A stretch of DNA of 64,000 nucleotides, from NCBI GenBank assembly GCA_963575645.1, contig OY754465.1, positions 32,747,501 to 32,811,500 of the forward strand. Reading direction: 5' to 3'. Source of the stretch: Xanthostigma xanthostigma. Lineage: Eukaryota > Arthropoda > Insecta > Raphidioptera > Raphidiidae. Below, piece by piece: positions 45,258-55,970 of this stretch (the first letter of the stretch is position 1; every line of letters begins with the position of its first letter). Below the pieces are notes generated by a model that did no database searches, was not told the DNA's origin, and saw only the letters and a list, made by a program, of their open reading frames with translations. Position numbers and translations under genes: made by a program.

Positions 45258-46460
45258 AAATCTTTAAGAATTTCTGTTCTAGAACCAAAAATTTCAACCA
45301 TGTATCATGTTTTCTCCACTATATGTTTCGTGCGCGGAGGACTCGATGCTCGGAATCGACGTTCGGAAATGACGCTCAAAATTTCATACGTCTCTCAGCT
45401 ATGTGTTGCGCGGAAAAAATTTACGCTCAAAATTGACGCTCAAACAAAATTGACGCTCAAAATTGACGCTCAAAAAAATTTAGTACCCCAGGGCTAAAAC
45501 ATGATACATGTTAAAAAAGAAAAAAATCTTTAAGAATTTCTGTTCTAGAACCAAAAATTTCAACCATGTATCATGTTTTCTCCACTATATGTTTCATGCG
45601 CGGAGGACTCGATGCTCGGAATCTACGTTCGGAAATGACGCTCAAAATTTCATACGTCTCTCAGCTATGTGTTGCGCGGAAAAAATTGACGCTCAAAATT
45701 GACGCTCAAACAAAATTGACGCTCAAAATTGACGCTCAAAAAAATTTAGTATCCCAGGGCTAAAACATGATACATGTTAATATACCTATTTCTTCATAAA
45801 GGTATACGTTGCAATTATTTTCATGTTTTTGTGACGTTAACCGTCCTTATAGAAAAAAAATCTTTAAGAATTTCTGTTCTAGAACCAAAAATTTCAACCA
45901 TGTATCATGTTTTCTCCACTATATGTTTCGTGCGCGGAGGACTCGATGCTCGGAATCGACGTTCGGAAATGACGCTCAAAATTTCATACGTCTCTCAGCT
46001 ATGTGTTGCGCGGAAAAAATTGACGCTCAAAATTGACGCTCAAAATTGACGCTCAAACAAAATTGACGCTCAAAATTGACGCTCAAAAAAATTTAGTATC
46101 CCAGGGCTAAAACATGATACATGTTAATATACCTATTTCTTCATAAAGGTATACGTTGCAATTATTTTCATGTTTTTGTGACGTTAACCGTCCTTATAGA
46201 AAAAAAATCTTTAAGAATTTCTGTTCTAGAACCAAAAATTTCAACCATGTATCATGTTTTCTTCACTATATGTTTCGTGCGCGGAGGACTCGATGCTCGG
46301 AATCGACGTTCGGAAATGACGCTCAAAATTTCATACGTCTCTCAGCTATGTGTTGCGCGGAAAAAATTGACGCTCAAAATTGACGCTCAAACAAAATTGA
46401 CGCTCAAAATTGACGCTCAAAAAAATTTAGTACCCCAGGGCTAAAACATGATACATGTTA
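45258..46460 (+). repeat. Four-unit tandem repeat with palindromic unit ends and GACGCTCAAAATT microrepeats
   Basis: Each unit contains ATCTTTAAGAATTTCTGTTC, then AACCATGTATCATGTTTT, a CG-rich block (GTGCGCGGAGGACTCGATGC), AATTTCATACGTCTCTCAGC, several TTGACGCTCAAAA microrepeats, CCCAGGGCTAAAACATGATA and CATGTT. The AACCATGTATCATGTTTT word starts at 45296, 45562, 45896 and 46243 (spacing 266, 334, 347 bp). The inter-unit spacer grows by an extra ATATACCTATTTCTTCAT...CGTTAACCGTCC block in later units. AAAACATGATACATGTT at the right of each unit is the inverse of the left word, so every unit has about 17-bp inverted ends. The small frames across it are repeat-coded, not genes. Confidence 0.9.
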
Positions 46461-46709
46461 AAATCACACTGGGTCGATAATTTCGACCACTCTCAGGTCT
46501 GTATCTAATATAGTTCAATCGTTTAAATTTATTTTAGTTTTGTACATTTTAAACTGTCATAGCCTCTAAAATAAAAGAGATACAGACTTAATTTTCTCTA
46601 TAAGATTATAATTTAAAGTATATCTGATAAATTTTTGTATTTTACCATTTCAACCCACAAGTAGGGAATGGTACTAGTTTAGGTCAACAATCAGTTTTCA
46701 AAATTTTTT

Positions 46710-46965
46710 ATAATGTCTTTTCGTTTTGAGGTCCTTCAATCCAAAAAACATATTTTTGGTTTTTGGAAAAACTCTGTGCGTGTCCGTTTGTCTGTTTGTT
46801 AGTCTGTGAGCACGATACAGATCAAACGAATGAACGGATTGGAACCAAATATTTGGGAGGATGTTTGGTACGTAAATATGAACAGCCCTATTGTTTTTGG
46901 GGAATATCGGCGCATGCGCAAAAATGATATATACTATAAGGTTGTTTTTCATATAATAATGGTAT
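46710..46965 (+). repeat. Dispersed repeat 'ttcgttttgaggtcc', copy 1
   Basis: It opens TTTTCGTTTTGAGGTCCTTC, passes a GTCCGTTTGTCTGTTTGTTA stretch and GAGCACGATACAGATCAAAC, and ends with ATGAACAGCCCTATTGTTTT and GGTTGTTTTTCATA. A second copy is split between 58065-58205 and 59225-59345. No protein can be read through it. Confidence 0.65.
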
Positions 46966-47702
46966 ATTTTTCATAACGGTTTATTATGCTATTTATTTTT
47001 TCAAGAAAGTTTTGTAAGAAAATTTTTTTTCTAAACTTTATAGTTTCAGAAATATTTTGAAAATAAAAATAAATCAACTGTTCTTTTGTTTTGTAGATCT
47101 GTCAGAAATAAACTAGTTTAGCATGCTTTGATTAATTTTCACACGACGTGAACATATTTTGTAGGTAACCATGGCAACGAATAGCAAATATCATATTGAA
47201 TACTAGCCATTTCCCGGCTCACCTCACGCGAATCAGGAATTTTATTTTCTTTATTATATTATATCAAATGCCAATTTTTTTGAAGTTGGAATAGTCCCGT
47301 CGCCCAATTGGCTGGAATGTTTTATATCGTATAATATTTTGATGCGTATTGGAAAACTGCGACTTTTTTTATTCAGATTTGTTATACTAATACAACTAAC
47401 CTTTTATTATATATATGAAACGAGACTTAATTTCTTTTTCTTGAAGTTGCAATTCCGTGAGCCACAAATTACCAACCTATATTTGAAAGTTGTAGAGCAT
47501 ATTTTCAAATAGACGGGAAACAAAACCTTACCGCAGTTTGTTTTCTGCGCACGGAAGCCAAAGAAGTCTGAGGTTAGAATATAATAGTATAGAGTAAAGT
47601 GAAATGAAGGAGTCGAGATACTTATAAATACTTGGCAGAACTTTGTTATTTTTGAATTAAGATGTTGGCAACGAAATAAAGTGTATACGTATATATATAA
47701 AT
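46966..47702. other. Unassigned stretch with a short retroelement-like block
   Basis: TACTAGCCATTTCCCGGCTC near 47203 resembles the retroelement-like opening at 3108. The minus frame 47772-47407 runs into the hAT-like MITE and is incidental. Nothing else is recognised. Confidence 0.35.
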
Positions 47703-48254
47703 TAGTGATGTTCCGGATCGTTAAAAATGTATATCCGCGGATACGGATCTGAATACGGATTTTTGGTTTCAAGATCCGCGGATACGGATACGGATCTTAA
47801 CTTTCTTAGAGTACGCGGCGATAAATATTGCACATTGATCTTTGGAAAGAGACTATCTGTTATGGGAAAAAGTTATTGACCTCTTTAAGAGTTAACTCTC
47901 ATAACAAATTTTCTCTTTCCAAAGATCTATGTGCAATATCTCATCATAAAGATAGATGATTTAGTACCATTGAGTTATGTACTATTAGTATGGTACTCAC
48001 TACGATAAATTTTTGCAATATAAAGGTGCCAAATACGATTTAAAAAAATAAAAAATAATCCGAATGGAAATTAACAGGTTTTCATTATTACCTAATCACC
48101 TATATATATAAAATTTCATCTATGAATTGAAAATTAATAAGGTAAAAGATCCGTAAAAGATCCGCCGAAAACTAATGGATACGGATACGGATCTTTCTTT
48201 TCCCTCGGATATCCGCGGATACGGATACGGATACGGATATCCGGCACATCACTA
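47703..48254. mobile_element. hAT-like MITE with perfect 8-bp target duplication
   Basis: The ends TAGTGATGTTCCGGAT and, inverted, TAGTGATGTGCCGGAT are flanked by ATATAAAT on both sides (47695-47702, 48255-48262). An 8-bp duplication and a (T/C)AGTGATG start are typical of hAT elements. The subterminal region on both sides is built of CGGATACGGAT units with CCGCGGAT. The interior has an inverted pair, ATATTGCACATTGATCTTTG (47825) and its mirror near 47940, enclosing a short spacer. At 552 bp it is non-coding and would depend on a hAT transposase, whose binding sites the CGGATA repeats may be. Confidence 0.85.
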
Positions 48255-48262
48255 ATATAAAT

Positions 48263-49400
48263 GTAAGGGAAATAACTTTCGAAAAAGTTAATTAATTTTA
48301 ACGAAATTTGGACCACATATTGAAATCCATCACCGCACGAAGCCTATTTAAAACGGGCTTAATTGGTTCACTTTAAGGTTAGGCTTTAGGGGTTGAAAAA
48401 ATATTTTGGGCACAAAAGTACCCCAAAAAATTTCAGAATCGTTTCAAAATTGAAATTTAACCCACTAGTAAAGATAAAAGTATGCTGCAAAAATTTTATT
48501 AAAATCGGCCCGACAGGACCGGACTTAAAAATTTTATGAAAACGTTAGTTTTTTTAGATAGGGATTTACTTAGTGAAGGGTGAATTTAATTTGATAAATT
48601 GATAATAATATTTAAATTAAGAAAAAAATATTATTTTAAGGGTTGTATTAAAGGGTTAAATTTTTATTTTGCCCAAAAACAAAAAAGTTTAGTTAACATA
48701 ATAAAGCCACGCTCTCTGTGTTAGCAAATACACTATATTGTCGGCAGGGTTTGGCACTGCGACCCGAGTTTTTTTAGCTTCCGAGCTCAAAAAACAACAC
48801 TTTCACGATATCTCTTGACCAAATGAACTGATTTTGATACTATTTGCGGCAATCGATGCAGTTTTTGAACTTGAGAAAGTAATTTATAACAAAAACGTCG
48901 AACTGATAAGAATTTTACGAATAATGTTAAAAAAAACCCTTTTACGAACTTTTCGTTCACGATATCTCTTGAATAAATTAATCGATTTTGATGCGGTTTT
49001 CTGCAATCGACTCTGTCTTTTGAGGAAAAAAGCTGGTAAGATTTTGGAATTAATCGGTCAGAATAGCTTCCTAGAACCTCAAAACGTCGAGTTCTGATAA
49101 AAACTCGATTTTAGAAAGTCGGAGTGAAAACAATAACTTCCCAATTTTATAGCGGGAAGTTAAAAAAATTGAGGATCTATGAAACTACAAATCCAACAAG
49201 AAAATTATAGCTTATACGTATTTTCAAGATGGTGGTTAAAGGGAGTGCCCTCCGTACTGAAAAATCATCACTGACCTCCCTACGAAACCAAATAAAAAAT
49301 CGGTACCCTTTTTTTGCACATTTAGTTGCACTAGAGTACCTTTCTCCGGATCTCAGATTAGTAGCTATAGAAATAGAGGATAGTAAATGCACAGAAAAAA
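48263..49400. repeat. Old repeat region with direct repeats and a terminal hairpin
   Basis: Two related blocks, TTTCACGATATCTCTTGACC and TTCACGATATCTCTTGAATA, each followed by GATTTTGATAC/GATTTTGATGCGG and (G/C)AATCGA, lie near 48800 and 48960. A frame at 48834-49097 spans both, so it is probably repeat-derived. At about 49136-49162, AACTTCCCAATTTTATAGCG GGAAGTT forms a short hairpin. The origin of the repeat is not identified. Confidence 0.4.
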
Positions 49401-49404
49401 CGGC

Positions 49405-50850
49405 CAAACCTGGCAATTCTATCAAACAGCACCGATTAGCATCAAAATTTGGCTGTAGGTTCTACTTACCCTCAGCTTTAAAGTTGTTAATGCGCCGTGG
49501 GTTTCTTTCACCTTGGGGGTGGACACCACCCCTTCTCGTGGATGAAAAATTTTGTATTTAAAATAAGTATGGGAATAGATACATTGACTAATTCTAAGCA
49601 GCTTTTGTTCTATAAAGTTTTTACTTAAAGCAATACTTTTTGACTTATTCAAGAGTGGAAACATCAATTTTTCAACAAAAAAAACACGTTTTCAGGCGGT
49701 TTTGCCAGAAAACTCTGAAAATAAGTATTTTATGAAAAAAATCATTCATTGTAAAAATGCAGCTTATAAAAAGACAAAAAAAAATACTGGGTTTAAAATA
49801 TAATTAGACCCAATAAAAACGAAGTAATAGCTTGCTAAAGGTTGGTTCATCTTCGTCAAACGCCAAAATCGAAAGTTTCAACGTGAAACATCCAAAAAAA
49901 CAATGCAGTTTTCAGGAAAAACTTATAGAACTTTTTTTGAAGTGCTTGATAAAACCTTTATTTTTGTATAGAAGTTCCTAGTATCAAAATTAAGCGAGTG
50001 ATGACAAATCTTTGGTCCCTATTTTTTTGGCGGTTAAAAATGTGAAAATCACCTCTTTATTACCATCCCAATTGAAAATTATCATTACCACTTTATTTAT
50101 TTATACTTGTAATATGCCCTATAAGTTTGACGGGTTTAAAGTGCTTAGTTTTGAAAAAAATTGAGCTTGAAGTGAAGAGAGCTTTTTTGTAAGTTTGCCA
50201 AAAACTGCCTTTCTTTAAAAATAACTGAAAGATACAAAAAATTTTGAAAGAGTCAAAAATTGTAGGTTTGTTTTCTAAAAATTTTGTTTTTTTTTTATTT
50301 TTCAGTACGATAAAAATTGATTAAGATATGGCCGTTTTAAGTTTGCATATGTCCGCAAATAGTAACGTTTTCAAGCTCTTTCAGCTCTAGCCTTTTAAAA
50401 AATACGAACTAACAAAATTAGTTTACATCAGCTTATAGCTCTTGAAAAAACCTACAAAATGGTTTTTTGTTGAACTTGATAGCTCAAAAACTAAGCGTAT
50501 GGTAAAAATACCCAATCACAAATTTTTACAGTTATCAAAACACGTAGGTATATTACAACACTGATGAAGCAGATTCCTGTTGTAATATAAGTACGTGTTT
50601 CCACTGTCGAAAAATTCGAAATATAATATAAACTTTATAGAACAAAAGCTGCTAAGAATTAGTCAATCTATCCATTCCCATACTTATTTTTAATAAAAAA
50701 GATTTCCTTCTCGAGAAGAGGTGGCGACCACCCCCGGGGTAAAAGCAACCCACGGCACATTGACAACTTTGAAGCAGAGGGTAAGTAGAACCCACAGCCA
50801 AATTTTGGTGCTAATCGGTGCTGTTTGGAAGAATTGCTAGGGAAACCGTG
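49405..50850. repeat. 1.44-kb inverted-repeat element with about 230-bp ends
   Basis: The left end (49405-49640) with CAATTCTATCAAACAGCACC, AAATTTGGCTGTAGGTTCTA and GTGGACACCACCCCTTCTCG is mirrored at 50625-50846. The interior, with A-runs and short hydrophobic pieces, has no convincing coding frame. Frames on opposite strands over the two ends (49229-49561 plus, 50668-50853 minus) give the same peptide pieces (KQHRLA, KFGC, FYLPSA), which shows they are one repeated sequence. They could be remnants of coding sequence, but both are in the ends, so more likely not. Confidence 0.7.
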
Positions 50851-50884
50851 CATTGACTGGGCTAATAGAATGTCTTCGTTTAAA

Positions 50885-50945
50885 AAAATAAAATAAAGTT
50901 TCTGTCAGCGCGTGTGATTCCGCGAGTAACGGCTAGTGGAAGAGA
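50885..50945 (+). repeat. Retroelement-like 3' tail fragment
   Basis: TGTGATTCCGCGAGTAACGG and CTAGTGGAAGAGAATAAATA resemble the GC-rich terminal sequence (GCGGAACCGCGGGTAGCGGC) at 52872-52895. Both look like the short 3' ends left by truncated non-LTR retrotransposons of the RTE type (recalled, unsearched). Confidence 0.35.
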
Positions 50946-51321
50946 ATAAATAAAGCACATTGTAAACATCTTATTAGCATCTATTTATTAATTAAATATT
51001 ATAAACTTAGATAGATACGATAAGTTGCCAATAAAAAGATTTTGGCAAGACATAATTTGAAGGAGTTATTATATAAGCAACAAAGCTCTACTGTACTTAC
51101 ATGCTGTTATGTAACTTACACAGAGGTCTTAGATACACCTGCAGACCGTCCTCCCCTTTACTGCTACCACTGCAACCTTCTTACATGGCACTTGGTCAGT
51201 GGCGACTCGTGCTTACAAAATGTTCGAATAACCAATGTGTCTTATGATTAGAAAGATGTTTCCGGGTTTTTTCGCTATATAACTTCTAGTCTTCTAGAAC
51301 ATATCTAAACAGTCATATTAG

Positions 51322-51832
51322 TACAGCAAAGATTGCCTAGTTTCGTTGAACACCAGGGGGGAGATGACGTCATCCGACGGATCTGTCAAATGAATGCGCA
51401 GCAACAACTAGAGCCTATTCTCTGCTTTTTACGATATTATAACGAAAAAAACTGAGAATAGGCTTCCTGGTTGTTTATACCCTTTAATGGAAGTATTTAA
51501 CAAATTCCAAAGATATGTACAGAATAGAAAGATAAATCGTAGGAAGTTGGAAATGTTGATAAAAATGAATTTAAATTAAATTTATTGAACGTTTCGTCAT
51601 TTAATTATGATAATTTATTAAAATTGAATTCATTTTTATCAACATTTCCAACTTCCTATGATTTACCTTACTATTATAATTTATAAACGAATAAAGAAAC
51701 ATATGTACAGAATACTTATGCTGCCATTAAAGTGCATAAACAACAGTCGTAATCATTTGACAGGTCCGTCGGATGACGTTATCCCTTCACTACTAACCTA
51801 CGGAACAAGGCAACCCCTGCTCTACTAGTCTT
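51322..51832. repeat. Inverted-repeat element with GATGACGTCATCCGACGG ends, nested palindrome
   Basis: The left part (about 51322-51410: GATTGCCTAGTTTCGTTGAA, GACGTCATCCGACGGATCTG) is mirrored at about 51740-51832. A second palindrome lies inside at 51533-51666: arms ATCGTAGGAAGTTGGAAATG and TTGATAAAAATGAATT, with AACGTTTCGTCAT between them. The inner one has the minus-strand order TCAT hairpin, ACGAAACGTTC, as in the PLE-like palindromes. A further partial copy of the outer repeat is at 10335-10410. Confidence 0.6.
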
Positions 51833-52850
51833 GTAAATTATAATATTTAAAGAGATGATTTATAGCCTAACGACAAACTTTAGTCGTGTAGTCGTTATGA
51901 CAATTAAAGTTTCGTTATCTTGTAATACATGGAATTGAAATTTTGATCAAAAAAACATTTAATACCTTTACTCACTTAGAATTAAAGAATTCCGCGAATT
52001 ACAAAGCCAGGCTATTGCTAGTGCATATTATAGTTCTGAAGAGTCGACACTGACACGTGCTAATTACTAAATCAGTAGCACTAAACTTTCAGTGAAGGTC
52101 CCTGCTTGAGGCAGCGGCGGTCATTCATTAAAACTTCAGCACAGCTTCCTCTACCATTTACCAAATACCTCTTTCCCTTACATCGTCGTCTTCATCGTGT
52201 CTCAAGCAACTCGTATACTCTAGCCCCTCCAACCCCATCCTCCCTTCTACTACTCCTTCCTTCTCAGTCAGCTCTACCCAACTTACTTTCGCCGTTGCAG
52301 TTGGCGGAATAGCCCCGGTATATCTTTTTTCTAATATCAAGTTGGAAATTATGGTCGCTCACAAAAAAAAAAAAAACAAAAAATTCTTAGATAAATTACA
52401 ACACACTCCTTGTGTGAAAAAAATTGTCATGATAAAAGATCAATCTTGCAGTCCTTTTTTTATTTTTAATAATTATGATTTAAGATTTTATATGAAAACG
52501 TTTATTCGTTCGTTAATTAAGTAGGTACAGTAATAACTTTCTTGTATTAAACAATACCGTCAGATTTCAATCGGTATAATAACTACGAGATTAATAATGC
52601 GTTAACAACGGTTGAGCCCACGTGTAGAGCATGTCTGTACGAGTTTGACACGTAGGATTTGTTTTGTCAATGACGTCATCGTACGAGTGTAGGGCGCACG
52701 CGCGTGGTAATCATGAATTAGCTTGAGTTAATGTAGCGTGGAAAAGTTCTTATAGCTAGGACGTTGATTCAGGTATCGTGAAGAGCTCGCGAAGCACTAT
52801 CAAGACAATAAAAATTAAACAAAAATTAAAAATTAAACATAATAAAGATA
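51833..52850. other. Unassigned region, locally C-rich and promoter-like
   Basis: A pyrimidine-rich, C-rich block at 52130-52290 has open frames on both strands but no recognisable domain. At about 52672, ATGACGTCAT is a CRE-type palindrome, and CACGTG occurs at about 52618. This may be 5' sequence of an unrecognised transcript. No gene structure is evident. Confidence 0.3.
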
Positions 52851-52905
52851 AAAGTCACTATTTTGTAGAATGTGCGGAACCGCGGGTAGCGGCTGGTAAA
52901 ATTAT
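52851..52905 (+). repeat. Retroelement-like 3' tail fragment
   Basis: TTGTAGAATGTGCGGAACCG followed by CGGGTAGCGGCTGGTAAAAT is GC-rich within AT-rich DNA and related to 50885-50945. It probably marks the end of a truncated non-LTR retrotransposon. No coding sequence precedes it. Confidence 0.35.
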
Positions 52906-53588
52906 AAAGATAGAAATATTTATTAACAAAAATACAATATTCTATTTACAAAATAAAACTAAAAACTTTTCGACAGCGTTCCATCGTTATACTATAATAT
53001 TCTTGTCTGTACGCGTTACGTGGTACAAGGAGAATGGGAGAATCTCTTATACATTAATCACAAAATGACACTGACGTTAATTTTGTACGACACCGGCCTC
53101 ATCAAAAACGCTCCAACGAACGCCTTGCCGCGGTTTTATTCACTTATACATAATGACTAATTGTTGCTTTGTTAATAGTTTTAAGATCTATACAGTAGGT
53201 AGGTATCCGTGCCAACTGACAGGGTTGTGACAACTCTAGCTTGTGATAGTATATTAGTTGAAACAACGCTATTTTATAATTAGGATTCAATTTCTCGAAG
53301 TCGAAAAAGTTTCACTGTCGAAAAAACCGTTAAAATTTAGAAAAAACTAGTGTCGCTAGTTTAAATGAAAACTATCGGAGAATCTCGTTAGAGATTCTCT
53401 TCTGTGCTAAATTCCCCACATCTCTAACAGATTCTTATAAATTGATTTTGCCTCTCTCCCATATAACGCCGTGTATAAGAGGCCACTTTTCGAGTTTTAT
53501 AGTTCTGTGACCACGTAATTTTCGTCTTATCAAATTTTCGTATCATCCATATAGTACTTCTATACGACAATAATAGCGATGTACTGTG
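52906..53588. other. Unassigned stretch
   Basis: A short inverted pair, ATCGGAGAATCTCGTTAGAG/ATTCTC, lies near 53370-53400. The last 60 bases before 53589 (ACTTCTATACGACAATAATAG) are shared with the sequence preceding the tRNA-like segment at 42.58 kb, so the SINE-like repeat starts upstream of its tRNA part. No gene is seen. Confidence 0.35.
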
Positions 53589-53662
53589 ACCGCCCGGTGG
53601 CCGAGCGGTTAAGACGTAAGGCCAGTAATGGCAGGGCCTAGGATTCGATTCCCGCCAACATC
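53589..53662 (+). tRNA. tRNA-derived sequence (Leu/Ser-like), SINE-like
   Basis: It reads GGTGGCCGAGCGGTTAAGAC (A box), an irregular anticodon region AAGGCCAGTAATGGCAGG, and GGATTCGATTCCCGCC (B box), then ACATCATTGGAAAAATTATT and a T/A-rich tail to about 53860. No proper acceptor pairing. A tRNA-like head, unrelated body and simple tail is the plan of a SINE. It is plus-strand here, while the relatives at 42.5 and 60.8 kb are on the minus strand. Confidence 0.6.
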
Positions 53663-54042
53663 ATTGGAAAAATTATTTTTCTACTCCATTTTATTTCCAC
53701 TTAATATTTATATATTATATATAATATATTTCTCATATATTTTTTTTTTTAATTTTTAATTTTTTTTTATTTTTTAATTGTTTTTTGTATTTTCTCAATT
53801 TTTTTCTCATATATTTTTATTTCTTTTTTAATTTTTATTTTTTTTTTATTTTCAACCATAGCCGGAGAGTACAGTATAATGATCAAAGATGATAAGAACG
53901 GTTGGGTTTATGTATGAGATCAAACCGTTGAGAAAAGAAAGTGGCCTCTTAATTCTAAAAATGCGCATATTATGTTTATTTTGGAGGAAAAATAAAAATA
54001 ATGGCGTACACTTTGGTAAAAGACGTGAAATCTTAAAAAAAA

Positions 54043-54568
54043 CGCCGGAGAAGTAAAAACTTCGTTTTGTGCTAAATTTAAAAACTTGAGACGACTGGAT
54101 CTCAAGATTATAACTTAAAAAAAAAGAATTTCGAGGCAAACAAGTAATTGAAATCAAGCTCGAAATTCTGTGCCTAAGAAGTCGAAAAAAAATGAATTTC
54201 GAGGCAGATAAGGAATTGAAATCCAACCTCGATATTCTGTACTTATAAAAGCTACAAGAGCAACAGCAAAAAAAAAGTGCACAGACGGCGTTTTTTTAGT
54301 GGTAACTAAAGGAGTTATGCGAACTCCGTCTTTGCATTTTTTTTTGCTGTTGCTCTTGTAGCTTTTATAAGCACAGAATTTCGAGGTTGGATTTCAATTC
54401 TTTGTCTGCCTCAAAATTCATTTTTTTTCGACGTCTTAGGCACAGAATTTCGAGCTTGATTTCAATTTCTTGTCTGCCTTGAAATTCTTTTTTTTTAAGT
54501 TATAATCTTGAGATCCAGTCGCCTCAAGTTTTTGAATTTAGCACAGAACGAAGTTTTCACTTCTCCGA
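54043..54568. repeat. Foldback with about 240-bp arms
   Basis: The left arm runs from CGCCGGAGAAGTAAAAACTT through AATTTCGAGGCAAACAAG, AATTTCGAGGCAGATAAG and CTACAAGAGCAACAGC to about 54270. The right arm mirrors it up to 54568, around a centre near 54308. Within each arm the block AATTTCGAGGCA...AATTGAAATC occurs twice. The minus frame 54226-53852 and the plus frame 54508-54714 read the same sequence on opposite strands, so neither is a gene. Confidence 0.8.
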
Positions 54569-54714
54569 AGTTTTTTTTTTTAATATTATATACCTATTAT
54601 TGTAGTTTTCGAAATTCAAAGACAAATAATATAGTTTGTAGTACAGAACCCTCGGCGCACGCATCTAACTTGCACTTGCCCAGATTTTTTAATTATATCA
54701 TAATTAATAATTAG

Positions 54715-55300
54715 CACTGATTTAGGTTCTGAAGCTACGCAGATATTATTTTTGTGTTCGAATACAAATATTTATTAATGTGGACAAAACTTTATATAGG
54801 ATGACGTGCCGCGTCGGCGGTCGAGTCTAGAAAACCGCGTCGTCTTTTATTATGCTTAGATAAAAAAACAAATGGAGTACCTGTAACCGAATACGATGAC
54901 AACTGCATAATAATATAACCTCAAACAATTTTGACAGCTTATCGAGGAGGAGCATATAACCGCGAGTGAAGTTTTACGTCACTTCCACGACACAGGAAAG
55001 ACACTGCCTTAAATTACTGTAGCAAAAATGTATAGGGGGTGGGTACATACACGTGTTTAATCATTAAAAATTAATTGGATAACGTGACAATATCCATTTT
55101 TCCCATCCTGTTCTTTTAGCTCTGCGCATCAACGAGATATATAACACTTTACTGCAATTCTTGTCTGCGCATGGTTTATAATTGATCAGTGTTGCGTACT
55201 GATGATCGCAGTCAAGTTGGCTCAGCCCAAGCCGCAACCAAAATACATTCTAAATTCACTCTATATACACTGTTAGTAGAAGTTTTGTTCCAAAATATGT
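54715..55300. other. Unassigned stretch
   Basis: GC-richer patch near 54800-54845 (GTGCCGCGTCGGCGGTCGAG) without an open frame. Nothing recognised. Confidence 0.35.
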
Positions 55301-55574
55301 ATTGAAGGAGATTTATTTGGTTGAGGAACAATTGAAAATAAGCTTTACCAGTGTATCGCTTGTGGCCAACGTTTCGAAAAATATATTTTCATCATCAGGG
55401 CCTCAATGCAAGTTAAGATGGTAAATTGTAAAAATAATTCTAATTACAATTTACCATCTTAACTTGCATTGAGGCCCTGATGATGAAAATATATTTTTCG
55501 AAACGTTGGCGACAAGCGATACACTGGTAAAGCTTATTTTCAATTGTTCCTCAACCAAATAAATCTCCTTCAAT
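55301..55574. repeat. Palindrome with hammerhead-like core (PLE-terminus type)
   Basis: Arms of about 130 bp start ATTGAAGGAGATTTATTTGG and are mirrored to 55574. On the plus strand the right arm has CTGATGA at 55477-55483, a hairpin GAAAA...TTTTC, and GAAACG at 55500-55505. The left arm has the same on the minus strand. CTGATGA, stem II and GAAA are the invariant parts of a hammerhead core. One extra T between CTGATGA and the stem, and no clear cleavage-site context, leave it unproven. Confidence 0.65.
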
Positions 55575-55689
55575 CTATATACACTATATAACTTGCTTCA
55601 TTGTCAACGTATGGTTTTGAAAATCACGTGGTTGTTTTGTCAATACTGGCAAATTAAAAAAAATGTTATACGTAACTAATATCAATTTA

Positions 55690-55970
55690 TAACCGACTTC
55701 ATAAAGAGGTTATCAATTCGTCATGTGTATATATATGAAATTTATGATTGGAAAAATATTAAAAATATATATAGGTACAACTATATATTTTTTTTCATGT
55801 TTTTTCAGCAATAACTTTTGAAGAGATTAAGCGATTTGAAAAAATTCTACGCCATTTTGTGCAGAATATTTGTGAATTGGTCCCATATTTTTTAAATCGG
55901 TTCAGTAGTTTTTAAAATACTTTAAAAAAGAAGATTTTTTTATAAATGTTACTTATTACCTCCAGAATTT
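55690..55970 (+). repeat. 'accgacttc' arthropod repeat, diverged copy
   Basis: ATAACCGACTTCATAAAGAG GTTATC, then CAATAACTTTTGAAGAGATT and AAATCGGTTCAGTAGTTTTT, resembles the widespread arthropod repeat better preserved at 59.56 kb. A further fragment with AAATCGATCCAGTAGTTTCT is at about 62836. A frame that starts here and ends at 56360 has no recognisable domain and is probably incidental. Confidence 0.5.

Noticed and set aside
45300-46444. Several overlapping frames of 64-107 codons in the tandem repeat
   Set aside because: They are the same sequence repeated with the units; the peptide (DAQTKLTLKIDAQK) is just the TTGACGCTCAAAA microrepeat translated.
49136-49175. Helitron 3' end, because of the AACTTCCC...GGGAAGTT hairpin
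   Set aside because: No CTRR follows the hairpin, and no matching 5' TC end or Rep/helicase sequence was found.
49229-49561. Plus-strand frame of 110 codons as a gene
   Set aside because: Its second half is the inverted end of a repeat element, and the first half has no recognisable family.
53852-54714. Frames sharing the peptide RSSRLKFLNLAQNEVFTSP on opposite strands
   Set aside because: Both come from the two arms of one foldback.
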